Shown piece after piece: positions 40,746-52,128 of a DNA stretch of 64,000 nt (the first letter of the stretch is position 1; each line of letters starts with the position of its first letter). Source of the DNA: Cruorifilaria tuberocauda (Eukaryota; Nematoda; Chromadorea; Rhabditida; Onchocercidae); NCBI GenBank assembly GCA_013365365.1, contig JABVXU010000188.1, forward strand, positions 1 to 64,000, given 5' to 3'. A program made the position numbers and the translations under genes. The notes beneath the pieces were generated by a model. It searched no databases. It saw nothing but the letters and a program-made list of their open reading frames with translations, and had not been told where the DNA came from.

Positions 40746-43700
40746 ATGATAACGATTTCTTTAGTCATATGGCTTTCAAGCTTGGACATTTCAACAAGTT
40801 TGTGGAATCTTTCAGCTATACCATGGTACTGTGATCGGGATTGCTACAACATGATAAGTAAAATAGAGATTAGTACTGCCGGATGTCTGGAACGGTTTGT
40901 TAAACAGTTGACCTTTTGTAAAACATGTTTATTTTCAAAAGCATTAACTCTTATCAAACGGAAAGGTCATATATACTTTAGAAAACAAATTGTTATCGCT
41001 CTTCAATTGTTGTTAACTCAGCTAATTCCGGAAATAAAATTGTAAGCATGAAAACTTATCTTTGTGAAAAATGAATGGAAAGGTCATATACGGAAAGGTC
41101 ATATATACTCTAGAAAACAAATGATACAATGCTGCTTTAGTTCATATCGAATTTTCAAACAAATTAATAAAGTTAATTAATGAAAAGAAATTTTCTTTCT
41201 TTCTTAGGAATTCCACTACCGAACATATCTTCAAAATGTTTAACATTAATATTACTACACCAATTTGCTATAAACGTCCAAATTTTCGACAAAATATTTG
41301 CTTGAAATCAATAAAAGAGAAATATTTCATTGGTACGTGTAACGTGAACGTCATTGATCACAGGATAAGCTGCAGGAGTTCAAACGATCGAATGTCGTGG
41401 TACCGCGGGATGCAATCTGTTTCTTTTTCGTTAGCTTCACTTCCTTTTTTGTCTTCCATTAACTAATAAAATGATTAAATTTAGGAAATAATAAATTAGA
41501 GAAGTAATTACTAATGCAAATATTTTCATTGCTACTTTTCAGTGGAAAAAGTTGTTTACGCTGGGATGAAGTAAATTCAACTTTTCAATCGACCGATTTT
41601 AGTAGTCATCTTGCGCCATCCATAAGATATCCTTCGACAACACTGTCAACCGGAATGCACTCGTTGGAAAATTACTGTCGTAATCCGGATGACTGGCATA
41701 TGGGACCATGGTGTTTTGTGATGGTTTGAATCTCGAAGGCTAATTAAATATTTTAATTTTGATATTTCGAAAATGTCGACATCTGAAAAGTAGTACACAT
41801 GTATATAATAATTTAATTTATATTTTTGAGCAGTATAATTAATCTGTAGTGATTTAAAGTAAAGTCAAAGGTTAATCAGTAGTGATTCATAAATTGAAAA
41901 TGAATCACGCGGATTTTCATGTTTTTAGGGTGAATCTCGAATTCGACGTGAGGGATGTTTCAAACAGTGTGAGGCGTATAATCATCCGGAATTCTGTCTT
42001 GCAAAAATGTTTTTTCCATACATGTTACCTTCATCCTCACTATTTAATGGTGCGCCAAAAGTTGAAACAGATCGCGAATCAATCAAAGGTGTACAGTTCC
42101 TTCTTAATTTTAATTAATAAATGAAGTTGTACTAATTGCTCCGTCAATTGCGCCCTTATTTACATATCTGAATTGCTTTTCTTTGCATTTTGAAAATATA
42201 GATTTTCCTTTTTAATAGATTTTAAAATTGTTTTTGTTTGAAATTTGAATTTGCATTTCGAATTCATCATTCAGCAACCTAGCTAACGTTATTTGAAGGT
42301 AAGCAGTACGTATTGAAATGAAAGTTAATATGATTTTAATTTATTTTAATATACTTATCATTATTGATTCACCAATATTTAAGATTTAAGCGATATCATC
42401 GACGTCCTAAATGTCGTACGTATCGATTCTCAGAGTAGACCAATGTTTATTCCGATCTATTTTAACGATTATGTCCGAAATTATCCTGGTGATATTTCTA
42501 CACGTCTACGTTGCTACCAGACAGGGCCACAAACACGAATTGCTGGTCCATGGACATATTCAGATATTGATGAACCATTTCCGGATCGGCGATACTGGTA
42601 AGTTTATGACTTCAAATTCAAATGTCATTAACAGAAATAAAAGTTTTAAAGTTTCATTCAATCAGTCAAAATTGATTTTAAGAGCAATTCAGATTTATGA
42701 TTCCCACAAAACGTCATGTGTAAATACCAGAGTTTCCTAACTTATCTTGAGAATCAGAAATGTATACTACTTGTTTGGCGAATGAAAAGTACGAGTATGA
42801 ACTTTTATTATTAAATTTAAACGTCAATAATTTCAAGTGCATGAGTGAAATTTAAAATGAAACTTTTCATACAGGCTATCTGACTTGTTCAAAGACATCG
42901 GTGCTGATATCATGGACCGCGAACGAACGTTTCGAGGTGACGGCGGACCACTTTTCACACGTTGGAGGCCATGTTTTCTGGCCTGTGAAGATAACAATGT
43001 CACTTGCATATTTCAAAAAAGCGTTATATATAAAAAGATTTTGAGAAGAACGATAATGCAACATTCTTAAATATTCGTTCTACGTAAGCTACAAGTTTTC
43101 AGATAGCATGTTGGCCGGTTGCGCAAGTAAGCCCTACACGTAAACGTTTTCCGTATTATGGACCTCGAAACTATAGCATCCATGGAGAGCGTTGCGTGTC
43201 ACCTTTTTTTGCTTATGAAATTCTGCTACATCGAAAAGAGACGATGGAACTGACAAAAGTTTGCTGTAAAAACTGATAACATCAAATTCTCTCTTTTCCA
43301 TCACTGATTTTTAAATATCTTTTTTTCGTTTCTAAGGAACTTTAAGATCAGAATCTGAAATCTAATTGATGTAAGATTCATTTTCATTTTGAAATTAAAT
43401 TTTATTCATATATGTGTTTTTTAGAATGATGAGATATATTTGAAAATATTCCGTGATGAAATATTATATGACAAAAATCACAAGCAAAGGATACGAAATG
43501 TTTTTGCTTACTCAAAAGGTCGCTTAATGGTTAGGTAAATAATTCAACAAATTATACAAAAGTACAGTTATTACTAGAGATATCTCAATCATCTAGGCAA
43601 TTCTTTTACAATTTCAGGTTACTTTACATTTAATTATTAGAATTTTTGTTTAACTTCATTATTGAATTACTTAAGCGCTTCAATAATTCATATTTCTAAT

Positions 43701-44718
43701 TTGGTAAAGAAGAGATCATGTTCAGCAATCGTTGCTTTACACTTGGTGATTTCCTACGTGGTCTGGATGAAAAAGCTCGGATTGATATGGCCGAACAATA
43801 TCCACTCTATCATCGAATATTTGCCATTGGAGCTGGTTGCTTCATTGAGGTGGATCATCGAAAAAAGGTTGTATTAAATGGAATGAAATTTACTCTTAGT
43901 TAAACAATGAAATATTTTGTGATAGTAATTTCAACACTTAATAATAAGGTGGAATATCAAGCATGCTTTGATGATTGTCGATGTAATCGAACATTGCATG
44001 AACCGGCGATCTTTGAAGAGAGTCGTTGTGACTTAGAAGGGAAATGTAGTGGAACTAAAATTGTTGAGGTATGTTTTTGTCTAAGTCTAAGTGAAAAGAA
44101 GAGAATTTCAATTTCAAATCATATTTTTACTTTACCCTTTATTTCTTTCTGCTTAAGCACTTCGATAATAGTATTTACTAACTTACTTTGTTGTGTAATT
44201 ACAACGATACTTTCGATCGATTCTCATTCACAAATCAAATAAATCATTTGTTTGCTTCACTTAACTTCTTGGCTAATATTTTAAAACTACAGAGAAGTGC
44301 TGAAATATTCCGGTACAACGGATCCTTTCCAGGATGATGATGATTACGGTGAACATTTGAGTATACTGCAAAATATTACTGGAATTGATCAAGTGAACCC
44401 GTCAAATAATGTGATGTTTGCTTCATTATTATTGCTAGGCATTGCTTTGTCATGTTTTATTATAGGTATGTGTGTTTGTTCAAAATTGAAATCCATTATT
44501 TTCAATATTTCACTCTAAACTCTTTACTGTGATATGTTAATATCAGGATAGAGTTTGTTTCGATTATCATTTGCAACACGTCTAGCAGGTGTTAGATTTA
44601 TTGGAATATATTTTTTGGAATAAAAACGACAATAGTATTAACCTGCTCATTTTATGTTACCTTCTGTAATTTTAAAATAGTTTCTTTTTCAGCAATTCTG
44701 ATGGTATGTATTAAATGA
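40746..44718 (+). CDS. Cys-rich kringle-like single-pass membrane protein
   Basis: A signal peptide (MITISLVIWLSSLDISTS) opens exon 40746-41041. Exons 41208-41399, 41543-41723, 41929-42088, 42384-42597, 42875-about 42998 or 43022, 43103-43258, 43425-43529, about 43711-43867, 43949-44068, about 44295-44469 and 44693-44718 follow. Exon 3 reads CLRWDEV, then ENYCRNPDDWHMGPWCFVM, a kringle hallmark (RWD, ENYCRNPD, GPWC); exon 4 continues EGCFKQCE. Similar phrases recur: GPWTYSDIDEPFPDRRYW, RWRPCFLACEDNN, and GAGCFIEVDHRKK with ACFDDCRCN. This suggests several degenerate kringle-like modules. Near the C-terminus, after DDDDYGEH, a membrane span (MFASLLLLGIALSCFIIAIL) is followed by a short MVCIK tail, so almost all of the protein is extracellular. 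Two junctions are unsettled: 43529 to about 43711, and 44068 to 44295, where a 13-nt micro-exon at 44158-44170 would restore frame. No intracellular signalling domain is visible, which argues against ROR/CAM-1. Ligand and role unknown. Confidence 0.6.
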
Positions 44719-46739
44719 AAATTGATAGGTGTTTATCTTTAAGCTTATCAGTTTTTGTCTCCTCGGCGGGATGAAAACTGGATAAAAAATCCCAATAAAT
44801 TGATTGCCTTTACTATTCCTGTTGTTTAATATTTTGCATTTACTCCCTAAAATGTTGATAAATAGTTCTGATAAAAAAGCTTCCTGTCGCAAAATATTTT
44901 TATCAAAGAGATATCCTGAAAGCAAGCAAATATTAATTACATTTGTCAAATTTAATCCATCACTTTCCCTAGTGGAAGAGTGAAATTAAGAATGTCTCCA
45001 ATCATAACTTCTATTAATGATATTTTCTCCATCAACTTTGACTGTGATAAAATATTACCTGTTATCGTTATAATACAGTTTTGACATGAACTAATATGTG
45101 ATACTCATCGATGGATAACTTCAAATTACTTCGATCACAAATACTCTGTCATACATTTACATTTAATTAGTATTTGTGATCGTAAAGCTGTTGCTGTGCT
45201 GCTCCATATGAATTCATAATAAAATTATTATATTAAATTATATTGGAAGTACGTTTCCGTTAATTATATGCCAGAAGAATTTTTCTTTAACTATTGTCAC
45301 ATACATAATCTATTGTCTATGATAAATGTTTATGATAAACTTCGAACCAAATTTTATTGTATTAATACAGAGAAAGAAATTATTAACTTTTATGCCAAAT
45401 TAGCCACCGTTATTAGCTACTGCAAGTAAAAAAAGAATTGGAAAAGTAATAAGTTAAAATAAGTTAAATTTATAAGAAAAGTAATAAGTTAAAATATTTC
45501 AAAGACACTTAATGGGCCTGTTATTGCTCCTGAAAATCTTCAAAAATTCATTTAATATCGTCAAAAGTTTTATTTATCTTAGCAAAAAAATAGGAAAAAA
45601 TTCCATCCTTCATTAATAAGAATATTTTAATACTTCCCTTACTATTATGATAACAGTATATCAGCTAGAAAATAATATAGGGATGATAATTCGCGAATAG
45701 CTTTCTACGATAAATGGTAATGCTTGAAATGGGTGAGAACCCGAGAGATATTCAAGCATTACCATTTATCGGTGGAAAGTCGTTCGTGGAAAATACTTTT
45801 CAATGAAATGGGGAATTGAAGCTGATCGATCAGACGAGAAGCAGTCGCATGAAATGACAAATCGTACTGGAAACGGCCACTCCCATGCATTCAGATCAAA
45901 GACTGTACAGAAGTCACGGGAATTTAATCTTCTTCCTGTCAGCTTTCTCTTTCCCCAAAATTTCTGCCATTTTGTGAATAAAGCATAGTATCATAAATGT
46001 TTGATCTGAATCGTAACTTGATCTATTCAAAATAAATTTTAAACTTTTCTGATATTATTTTCTTCATTAATATAGCTTTTTTAAGAATGCTACCTGATAC
46101 ACGTGTAATTAGAGAAAACTGAAATCTTCGGACAGAACTTTTATACTTCCTTTTTGTACTTTGACATATTAATTCGTATTTCATTCTTCTATTTCAGTAT
46201 AAAGATGCTATGGAAATTTTATTAACAAGACATTTGCACAATTCACAATAATCACACATTAATGAAAGCACAGTCCCTAGTTTACAGACAAGTTGATAAA
46301 AAGCAGTATGGAAATATAACAATTATTTATATATCACTGGACATAAAGGAATTTCTATGAAAAAGCTTCTACCTCTCCAATTCATTTCTATCATCTTTAA
46401 ACAAGGAAAAAGGAAAAAAAATCTCCCTTTAATTCCAAGAGAAACGAAAGTTGACCCCCCAGATTCAAATTACTCTTTCTTAAATGAAATGCTCTTCCTG
46501 GTAGTTGCTAAATCATATTTGCTAAGTTCTAAATTAAAATAAAACATCAACAACTGTACAATTGGCAAAACATTCAGTCATCATATGACTCATAAATATG
46601 CATAGTTGTGTGATCATACTACACTGTATTTCAAAAACACAAAACATAGCATCTTTTTTTTGTAGTTTCAAGTTCTACGTGAGATCATTTTAAAATGATA
46701 TTTTAAATGCTATAAATAAAATACAATACAACATGAAAC
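44719..46739. other. spacer between convergent genes with a long hairpin
   Basis: No coding exon is supported on either strand; the 61-codon frames near 45.8 and 46.4 kb have no splice or family support. The main feature is the inverted repeat at 45690-45791, annotated separately. Confidence 0.55.
45690..45791. ncRNA. candidate microRNA-like hairpin
   Basis: Arms 45708-45728 and 45751-45771 are perfect 21-nt reverse complements (arm core gataaatggtaatgcttgaa). The pairing extends outward with G-U wobbles and a small internal loop to about 45691 and 45790, for an arm of roughly 38 nt. The 22-nt terminal loop contains its own gggt/accc mini-stem. The shape resembles a nematode primary microRNA or an endogenous-siRNA foldback. 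The strand cannot be told from sequence, and I do not recognise the arm as a known microRNA. A small mobile-element palindrome is the alternative. Confidence 0.4.
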
Positions 46740-49700
46740 TTAATCTATTTTTTCAACAGCTTCAGTTGCTTTTACCCGATAAGACAAATCGCGAATCCTG
46801 AAAATAATACAGTTGAGCGATATCAACAGTGTGTAGAAAAATATGCTATCACATACGCCAATGAAAAAGGCGATTACTACAGGCAGTCTAGCATTCAAGA
46901 ATGAAATTCTTTGAAATTTAAAAATCTGATAACATTTAAAAATCAACTGGATGATAATAACAAATAACAAATCTTCATACCTTTGGATAATTTCTTTCCT
47001 GACTGGCGTGGTGAAATGATTCAACAAACAAGTAACTGTCCCAAAGGCAAACGCGACGTTATATGCCCAAACCAGTGTAAAATTGGATAGCCACATGAAA
47101 CTGCCGTACGCTCCTACCAAGTCGAATGTCGTAATTCCTGGAATCAAAATGTTCAACTTTAGAAAAAAGCGGGGAATGAGAGAATGCGAAATACTCTAAA
47201 GCGATATACAACAAAAGCAAATATGAAAACCAAACGAACCAAGGGTTCGTGCAAGTACCGGAAGCGCAGAACTAAGTACTAAGACGGCTGTGCAGTTTGC
47301 AATCACGCGTGTCATGGATGTTTTATGTAATTCAGGTCGAATTCTCTGTAACAGCGGCACCGAATAAACTCCAATCATGGCAGCAATCATTATATACCTA
47401 AATAACTGTATAACTGTAAATTGATAGCCAATTCATTATATTAACAGTACAATTTGGGAAAATATTGAGACAAATAGATTTATAAAAGATTCAGTTCTTT
47501 TGGTGCCTTACCAGATTATGATAACTTCAACGATAGCACCGAAAATGCCTAATGTATGACGTGAATTGACTTCCATGTATTGCGCATATACAGGTAATGC
47601 CCGAAACCCGAACAATAATTGCAGCGTATTGATTAATACCATAAGCACGGTGACTGTCTAAAGAAACTAAAAAAACTTAAAAAAACTGCAAAAAGATATG
47701 ATAAAAACCACAAGTACTGCATAAACGGTAAAACTGGAAAAAAACTTTACTGAATTATTTAATTAAAACTATAGTTTTACCAAATCAATGAAGATAAAAA
47801 TAACAAAAAGATATGAACTAATTAACTTACAGTTAAAAGGAGCAAGATAACGATCGCGCACACGTATTTCACTGTTTGTAGCAGAACCTGATAGCCACGA
47901 AGCGGCTTTTGTGGCATAAACGAGTCTGGGAGGGACACATTTCCCTGATTGTTTCGTCGTAATCGCCTTTTAAGAGTTTGGTATTCCAATCGAGAAACTG
48001 TTTCCTCCAACGGATCAATGATTTTATTACAGTCCGTTGCAAGTAAATGGTCGGATACCACCGAGAACATCCTTGCTAATCCTGGAATTGTTTCAATGTC
48101 TTGCAGTATCTTCTACCAAAATCCATCACAAATTTAAAATTTGCCAGGAAATTAATAAATCATTACTTAATCAAAGAATTTTGGAAAACCAGAAAATGAA
48201 AGATACCTATGGGAGTTGTAATCAACAATGTCAGTACTCCCAATAAGGATACGCATGAATAGAGAAATGGCAAATTGACAGAGGTGAAACTGAGTATAGA
48301 TAATGAAATTGAAGCGTTCTCTGTCTGAAAATTTTATGTATGAATGAAGTCAAAAAATCAAAAATTTTCCTCATTCTATGATTATATATATATATATATC
48401 TTCATAACTCTATGGAATGTGGGGAAGAAATCTTTTATTTTTTCAGAGCAGATAAAAGATGCTAATTCAAAAAGACTGATCAAGTTAGAAACCGATTTGA
48501 GAAAAAGAAATTTAATACTGAATGGGATTTAATTCCGTGGATGCGTCGAATTAAATCGAATAAAATTTTAAGATAAGCAACAAGTGGGAAATAAACAAGT
48601 ATATGAGAATATTCGGAACTTTTAAAATTATAATTATAAATGATGAAACTCACGAGAAAAAGGGAGTATATTACGTCAGCCAGGCATATTAAAACGATAA
48701 TAAAAAGTATGCACACAGCAACAGTTTCATACACTCGAGTCATTATACCCTGAAAATTTTTAGAAAATATCATGTCGAGAAATCAATAATTTACTACTTG
48801 TATGTTATACTGAAAAAATAAAAATAAAATTTTAAAAACAATGTGATACCAGTGAATAAAAATCATTAATATTCATTGCAGTGATTTGATGTCATCCCAC
48901 CTCATTTAATCGCATAAGATAGACATTCAATGATAAATAAACAAGCTACTAATCCAAATGATTTGATAAATTACAAATAGTTAAACTTTCACCAAGTTCA
49001 GAAGGATAAGGCCTAAAAGTTTCGTTCACTGAGGAAACACCTCTTCACCATAAAATACTAATCTGTCAAGATTGGTATTTTATGAAACAAATACTGAACT
49101 AAGATTTACGGCTTAATTGCTGACTCGTAAATGCCTTTTTAATGCAAAGTGAACACTAGAAAGACCGAATGACAAGGGAATGGCGATGACTTTGTGATTT
49201 TTCAGAACTGAGAGAAGTTGAAAATTTTTCAAAATAAGAAAACAAGGATATAGAAAATTATTACCTTTCCATGGCCTTTAAATCCTTGAGACTCAATGAA
49301 AAAATAAGCAAATGGAAGAAGTATAAACAACGATAGATTGCTTAAAGCAAAAATATAATTCCAAAGTGAGTGAATCAGAGGCCAATTCAACCACTGGAAA
49401 TAATAACTGCCCGGATAGGCTTGTATTATTTCAGATCCAATCACTGAAAACGGCAACAATGTGGCAGCTCCCATCGATACTGCCAAAGACCATGTACACA
49501 TCCATAAACTGCAAAACATGAATAGCACTGATGTAATTATCCACGAAGTGAAAATCAGGCAGCATTACTTCAATATTCAAAATGTTTTTATCTACCAAGT
49601 TATACTTTTATGCTTACGAAACACGAAAAACAAAAAAATCCTCGCCACCAGCGTACAATTCGTCAGTATCGCTTCGTTGTTTCAGCAGACGAATGATTGA

Positions 49701-50192
49701 ATACGAAATTAAATACAAACATATAAACAGCAACATACAAATCTGCAAAAATTAAGCACTGTCAAAAACTTTCGAATAAATTAAAAAATTTGAACAGAAA
49801 AATGTTCATTTATAAAATTGATCGATGAATACTATATGTAACATAATAAACAACAATAGTCTCCAATAAACTCTAATTTATTTACCTTTTATTTTCTGCT
49901 AATGAATAAAAAAATTAAAACTAGAGCATCATTACACACATATATCGTATCAAGATTGAACCATACAATTTCGGGTAAGAAATGGAATTTCAAAAAATTT
50001 CTCCAGATGAACGAAAACCATTTATAGTTGCTACTTAATACAACAAGGTAAAAGAAAAAGAAAACTACTTTTATCAATAAGTGAAATCAAATGGAAAAAA
50101 AAACACTAGTATAAGGATATACTTACGATATGTTGACGAACGAATTGATGGAAACGCTGTTCACGTTCACTAACGTCCTCAAATTGCTCCAT
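46740..50192 (-). CDS. lmbr-1: LMBR1-family multipass membrane protein
   Basis: Ten exons join in phase: 50192-50127, 49742-49618, 49508-49265, 48749-48654, 48324-48207, 48081-47831, 47657-47512, 47397-47240, 47137-46981 and 46797-46740. The total is 1,419 nt, 472 aa, close to vertebrate LMBR1/LMBR1L (about 490 aa). The N-terminus MEQFEDVSEREQRFHQFVR, then LLPFSVIGSEII, YYFQWLNWPLIHSLWN, FAYFFIESQGF, TTPIGLARMF, NCTAVLVLSSALPVLARTLG and GAYGSFMWLSNFTLVWAYN follow the family in order. Exons 2-5 carry about five hydrophobic spans. Exon 6 is a cytosolic coiled/basic stretch (EETVSRLEYQTLKRRLRR). Further spans follow, about nine in all. LMBR1L is known as a lipocalin-interacting receptor and Wnt-pathway regulator in vertebrates; the nematode role is not shown here. 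It diverges from RCC1L across a 529-bp gap. Confidence 0.95.
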
Positions 50193-50721
50193 TGTACACT
50201 AAACCATTGATACGTTGTTGATTTCTTTATTTTCGTTCTATAAAAATATGAGTAAGAAGGAAAAAAAATACTAATTAAACAGAAATTTGTCCTTACAACA
50301 GCTGTTTAACGCTCCCAACTTTTCCCACCCAATTTAGGTAACAACAACTACTATCACGTGAACTTTAGTGCACGGTTTCGCAACTGAACTTTTTCGCGGT
50401 GTTCGTTAAATCCTGGTGCTAGTTTTTTTATGGACTTATTGGAGCCAAGGGATATATTATCTTAACTTGTGAATACTCAAATTTTTAAACTTTAGACAAT
50501 TCTTAAAGCAGTTTTTTATCACCTGTATGATTTACAATATCTCTTGTACTTTTTGTCATTCTCTCATTTTCACCATTTCTTTAATAAATTTTGATAGGCA
50601 CTATTCGGCAAATATTTGATATAACTGTGTAAAAGTAACGAAACATGTCCTTATTTTTGATAATGCATCACATTATTTGCATTTTTATAGTAAATTCAAC
50701 TGCTTAAGTGACTTCAGGATA
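50193..50721. promoter_or_regulatory. shared divergent upstream region of lmbr-1 and RCC1L
   Basis: The 529 bp between two divergent ATGs must contain both promoters, unless one gene has a distal leader exon. It includes a less AT-rich patch at about 50,330-50,430. The tttttatag and gtgacttcag sites just before the RCC1L ATG look like spliced-leader acceptors; the second ends 4 nt before the ATG. No specific factor site is identified. Confidence 0.5.
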
Positions 50722-51921
50722 ATGAAATCGGCTGCAGTTCGGGAAGCTACAGCATCTGCTAAGCTGAAAGCTAAGAAGGGTAATTTGGTGTATGGTTGCG
50801 GTTTCGGAAGAACAGGAAGTCTTTTTACGAGGATATTACGAGAAACCGGACAGAAACAATTCAATAATCCTCGACAAATTCAATACTTTAATTCGCGTAA
50901 TATTCGCCATATCGCAGCCGGATTTGGCTTCTCAGTTTTGGCATCGGAGCGGAAACTTTACGGTGGTGGCGTTGATATTTTTAGCAACGATTTAGATAAT
51001 AGTAATTATTGGAATGAAGGCATTTGCTTGAACGCTAATGTCAAAGACGAACAGTTCGGTACCATAATTGGCGTTGCAGCTGGCCGGCGACATTTTTTGG
51101 TTGCTTCAAAAGAAGCGGTTTATGCATTTGGTGATAATGCTCATGGACAATGCGGACAGGATCCTGAAAATGCACCCTTTGTAAGACTAGAAAATAAACC
51201 CCTTCAAAAAATTATGATTCCATCAGATTCAGAAATTGCTCAGATACACTGTACATTAGACACATCATTTATCGTTCTGGATTCTGGTGAGGTATTTTCG
51301 TTCGGATTAGGTACCGATGGACAATTAGGACGCGGAAAATGCAATTGTGACTGGCATTGTCTACCAGTTGAAGGTGATTTGAAGGGAATGAAAGTAGCAA
51401 GTTTAAAAGGAAGCACGGATACTTTGATGGCGGTGTCAAAGAGTGGTGAATTATTCATGTGGGGACAGAACGAATACGAACAAATGTTTCCTTTCGTAAG
51501 AGACATTCAAAACAATTTTCCACGTGAGATTCGTCTTTGCGCGGAGAAAATTACTCTGGCAGATTCTACGGCAACTTCTTGTATAGCGTTAAGCAGCAAT
51601 AATCAAGTTTATGTATGGGGTTTCGGAATCCTCGGTATGGGACCCAATGTTACGTCATTACGACGACCTGCTCTGCTGGAAAGTATTCTTTTTAGCTGCG
51701 GTCCTAATGATCCCGGTAACATTAAAAAGATTTTCGCTGGTAATTCTTCGATGTTTGCTCTTTCAAAAATGGATAATCTATTTTCTTGGGGTCTTAACAA
51801 GTTTTCTCATTTAGGTCTTTCACATGACAAAGACCAGTATTTCCCATTTCAAGTTGACGTGTTAAAGAAACCATTAGATGTCTCTGTCGCACCTGATCAT
51901 GTGTTATTCTTGATGAGTTGA
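50722..51921 (+). CDS. RCC1L-type RCC1-repeat beta-propeller
   Basis: Single uninterrupted reading frame of 399 aa. I chose the ATG at 50722 (MKSAAVREATASAKLKAKKG) because a trans-splice-like gtgacttcag ends 4 nt before it; the frame extends 15 codons further only to a TTG. RCC1-type blades run throughout: NLVYGCGFGRTGSLF, AAGFGFSVLASERKLYGGG, AAGRRHFLVASKEAVYAFGDNAHGQCG, LDTSFIVLDSGEVFSFGLGTDGQLGRG, LFMWGQNEYEQ, VYVWGFGILGMGPN, and LFSWGLNKFSHLGL followed by DQYFPFQV. The phrases GILGxGPN, DGQxG and DQYFPxxV match RCC1L (WBSCR16). That mitochondrial protein acts in mitoribosome assembly and as a proposed OPA1 exchange factor in mammals. The Lys-rich N-terminus could be a mitochondrial targeting sequence. 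The lack of introns is unusual next to intron-rich neighbours. lig-4 follows 207 bp downstream on the same strand. Confidence 0.88.
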   Translation: MKSAAVREATASAKLKAKKGNLVYGCGFGRTGSLFTRILRETGQKQFNNPRQIQYFNSRNIRHIAAGFGFSVLASERKLYGGGVDIFSNDLDNSNYWNEGICLNANVKDEQFGTIIGVAAGRRHFLVASKEAVYAFGDNAHGQCGQDPENAPFVRLENKPLQKIMIPSDSEIAQIHCTLDTSFIVLDSGEVFSFGLGTDGQLGRGKCNCDWHCLPVEGDLKGMKVASLKGSTDTLMAVSKSGELFMWGQNEYEQMFPFVRDIQNNFPREIRLCAEKITLADSTATSCIALSSNNQVYVWGFGILGMGPNVTSLRRPALLESILFSCGPNDPGNIKKIFAGNSSMFALSKMDNLFSWGLNKFSHLGLSHDKDQYFPFQVDVLKKPLDVSVAPDHVLFLMS

Positions 51922-52128
51922 TATATGGCGTTTACTATATTCCGGGAATTATTACCAATTTTACATCAAGTTATTCGAAACTTGTTGAGGAAGTATTTCA
52001 CTTCTTTTTGCGATTGTATAACATTGTTTGTTTAACACGTTGTTGTAAGACTCTTCACGTCATTTCTCGTTGTATATTTCCATCCGGAATTTAAGTGTAA
52101 TAAATTAATTAGAAGTACTGATTGGTCA
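51922..52128 (+). other. short intercistronic gap RCC1L/lig-4
   Basis: Only 207 bp separate the RCC1L stop from the lig-4 ATG. An aataaa sits near 52101, and a ttaag lies at 52092-52096 about 32 nt before the ATG. The spacing suits a nematode operon, but independent promoters are equally possible. Confidence 0.4.

Noticed and set aside
45803..45988. 61-codon plus-strand frame next to the hairpin
   Set aside because: Has an ATG but no acceptor, family signature or partner exon; treated as chance.
51240..51506. 88-codon minus-strand frame
   Set aside because: Antisense shadow of the RCC1L gene.
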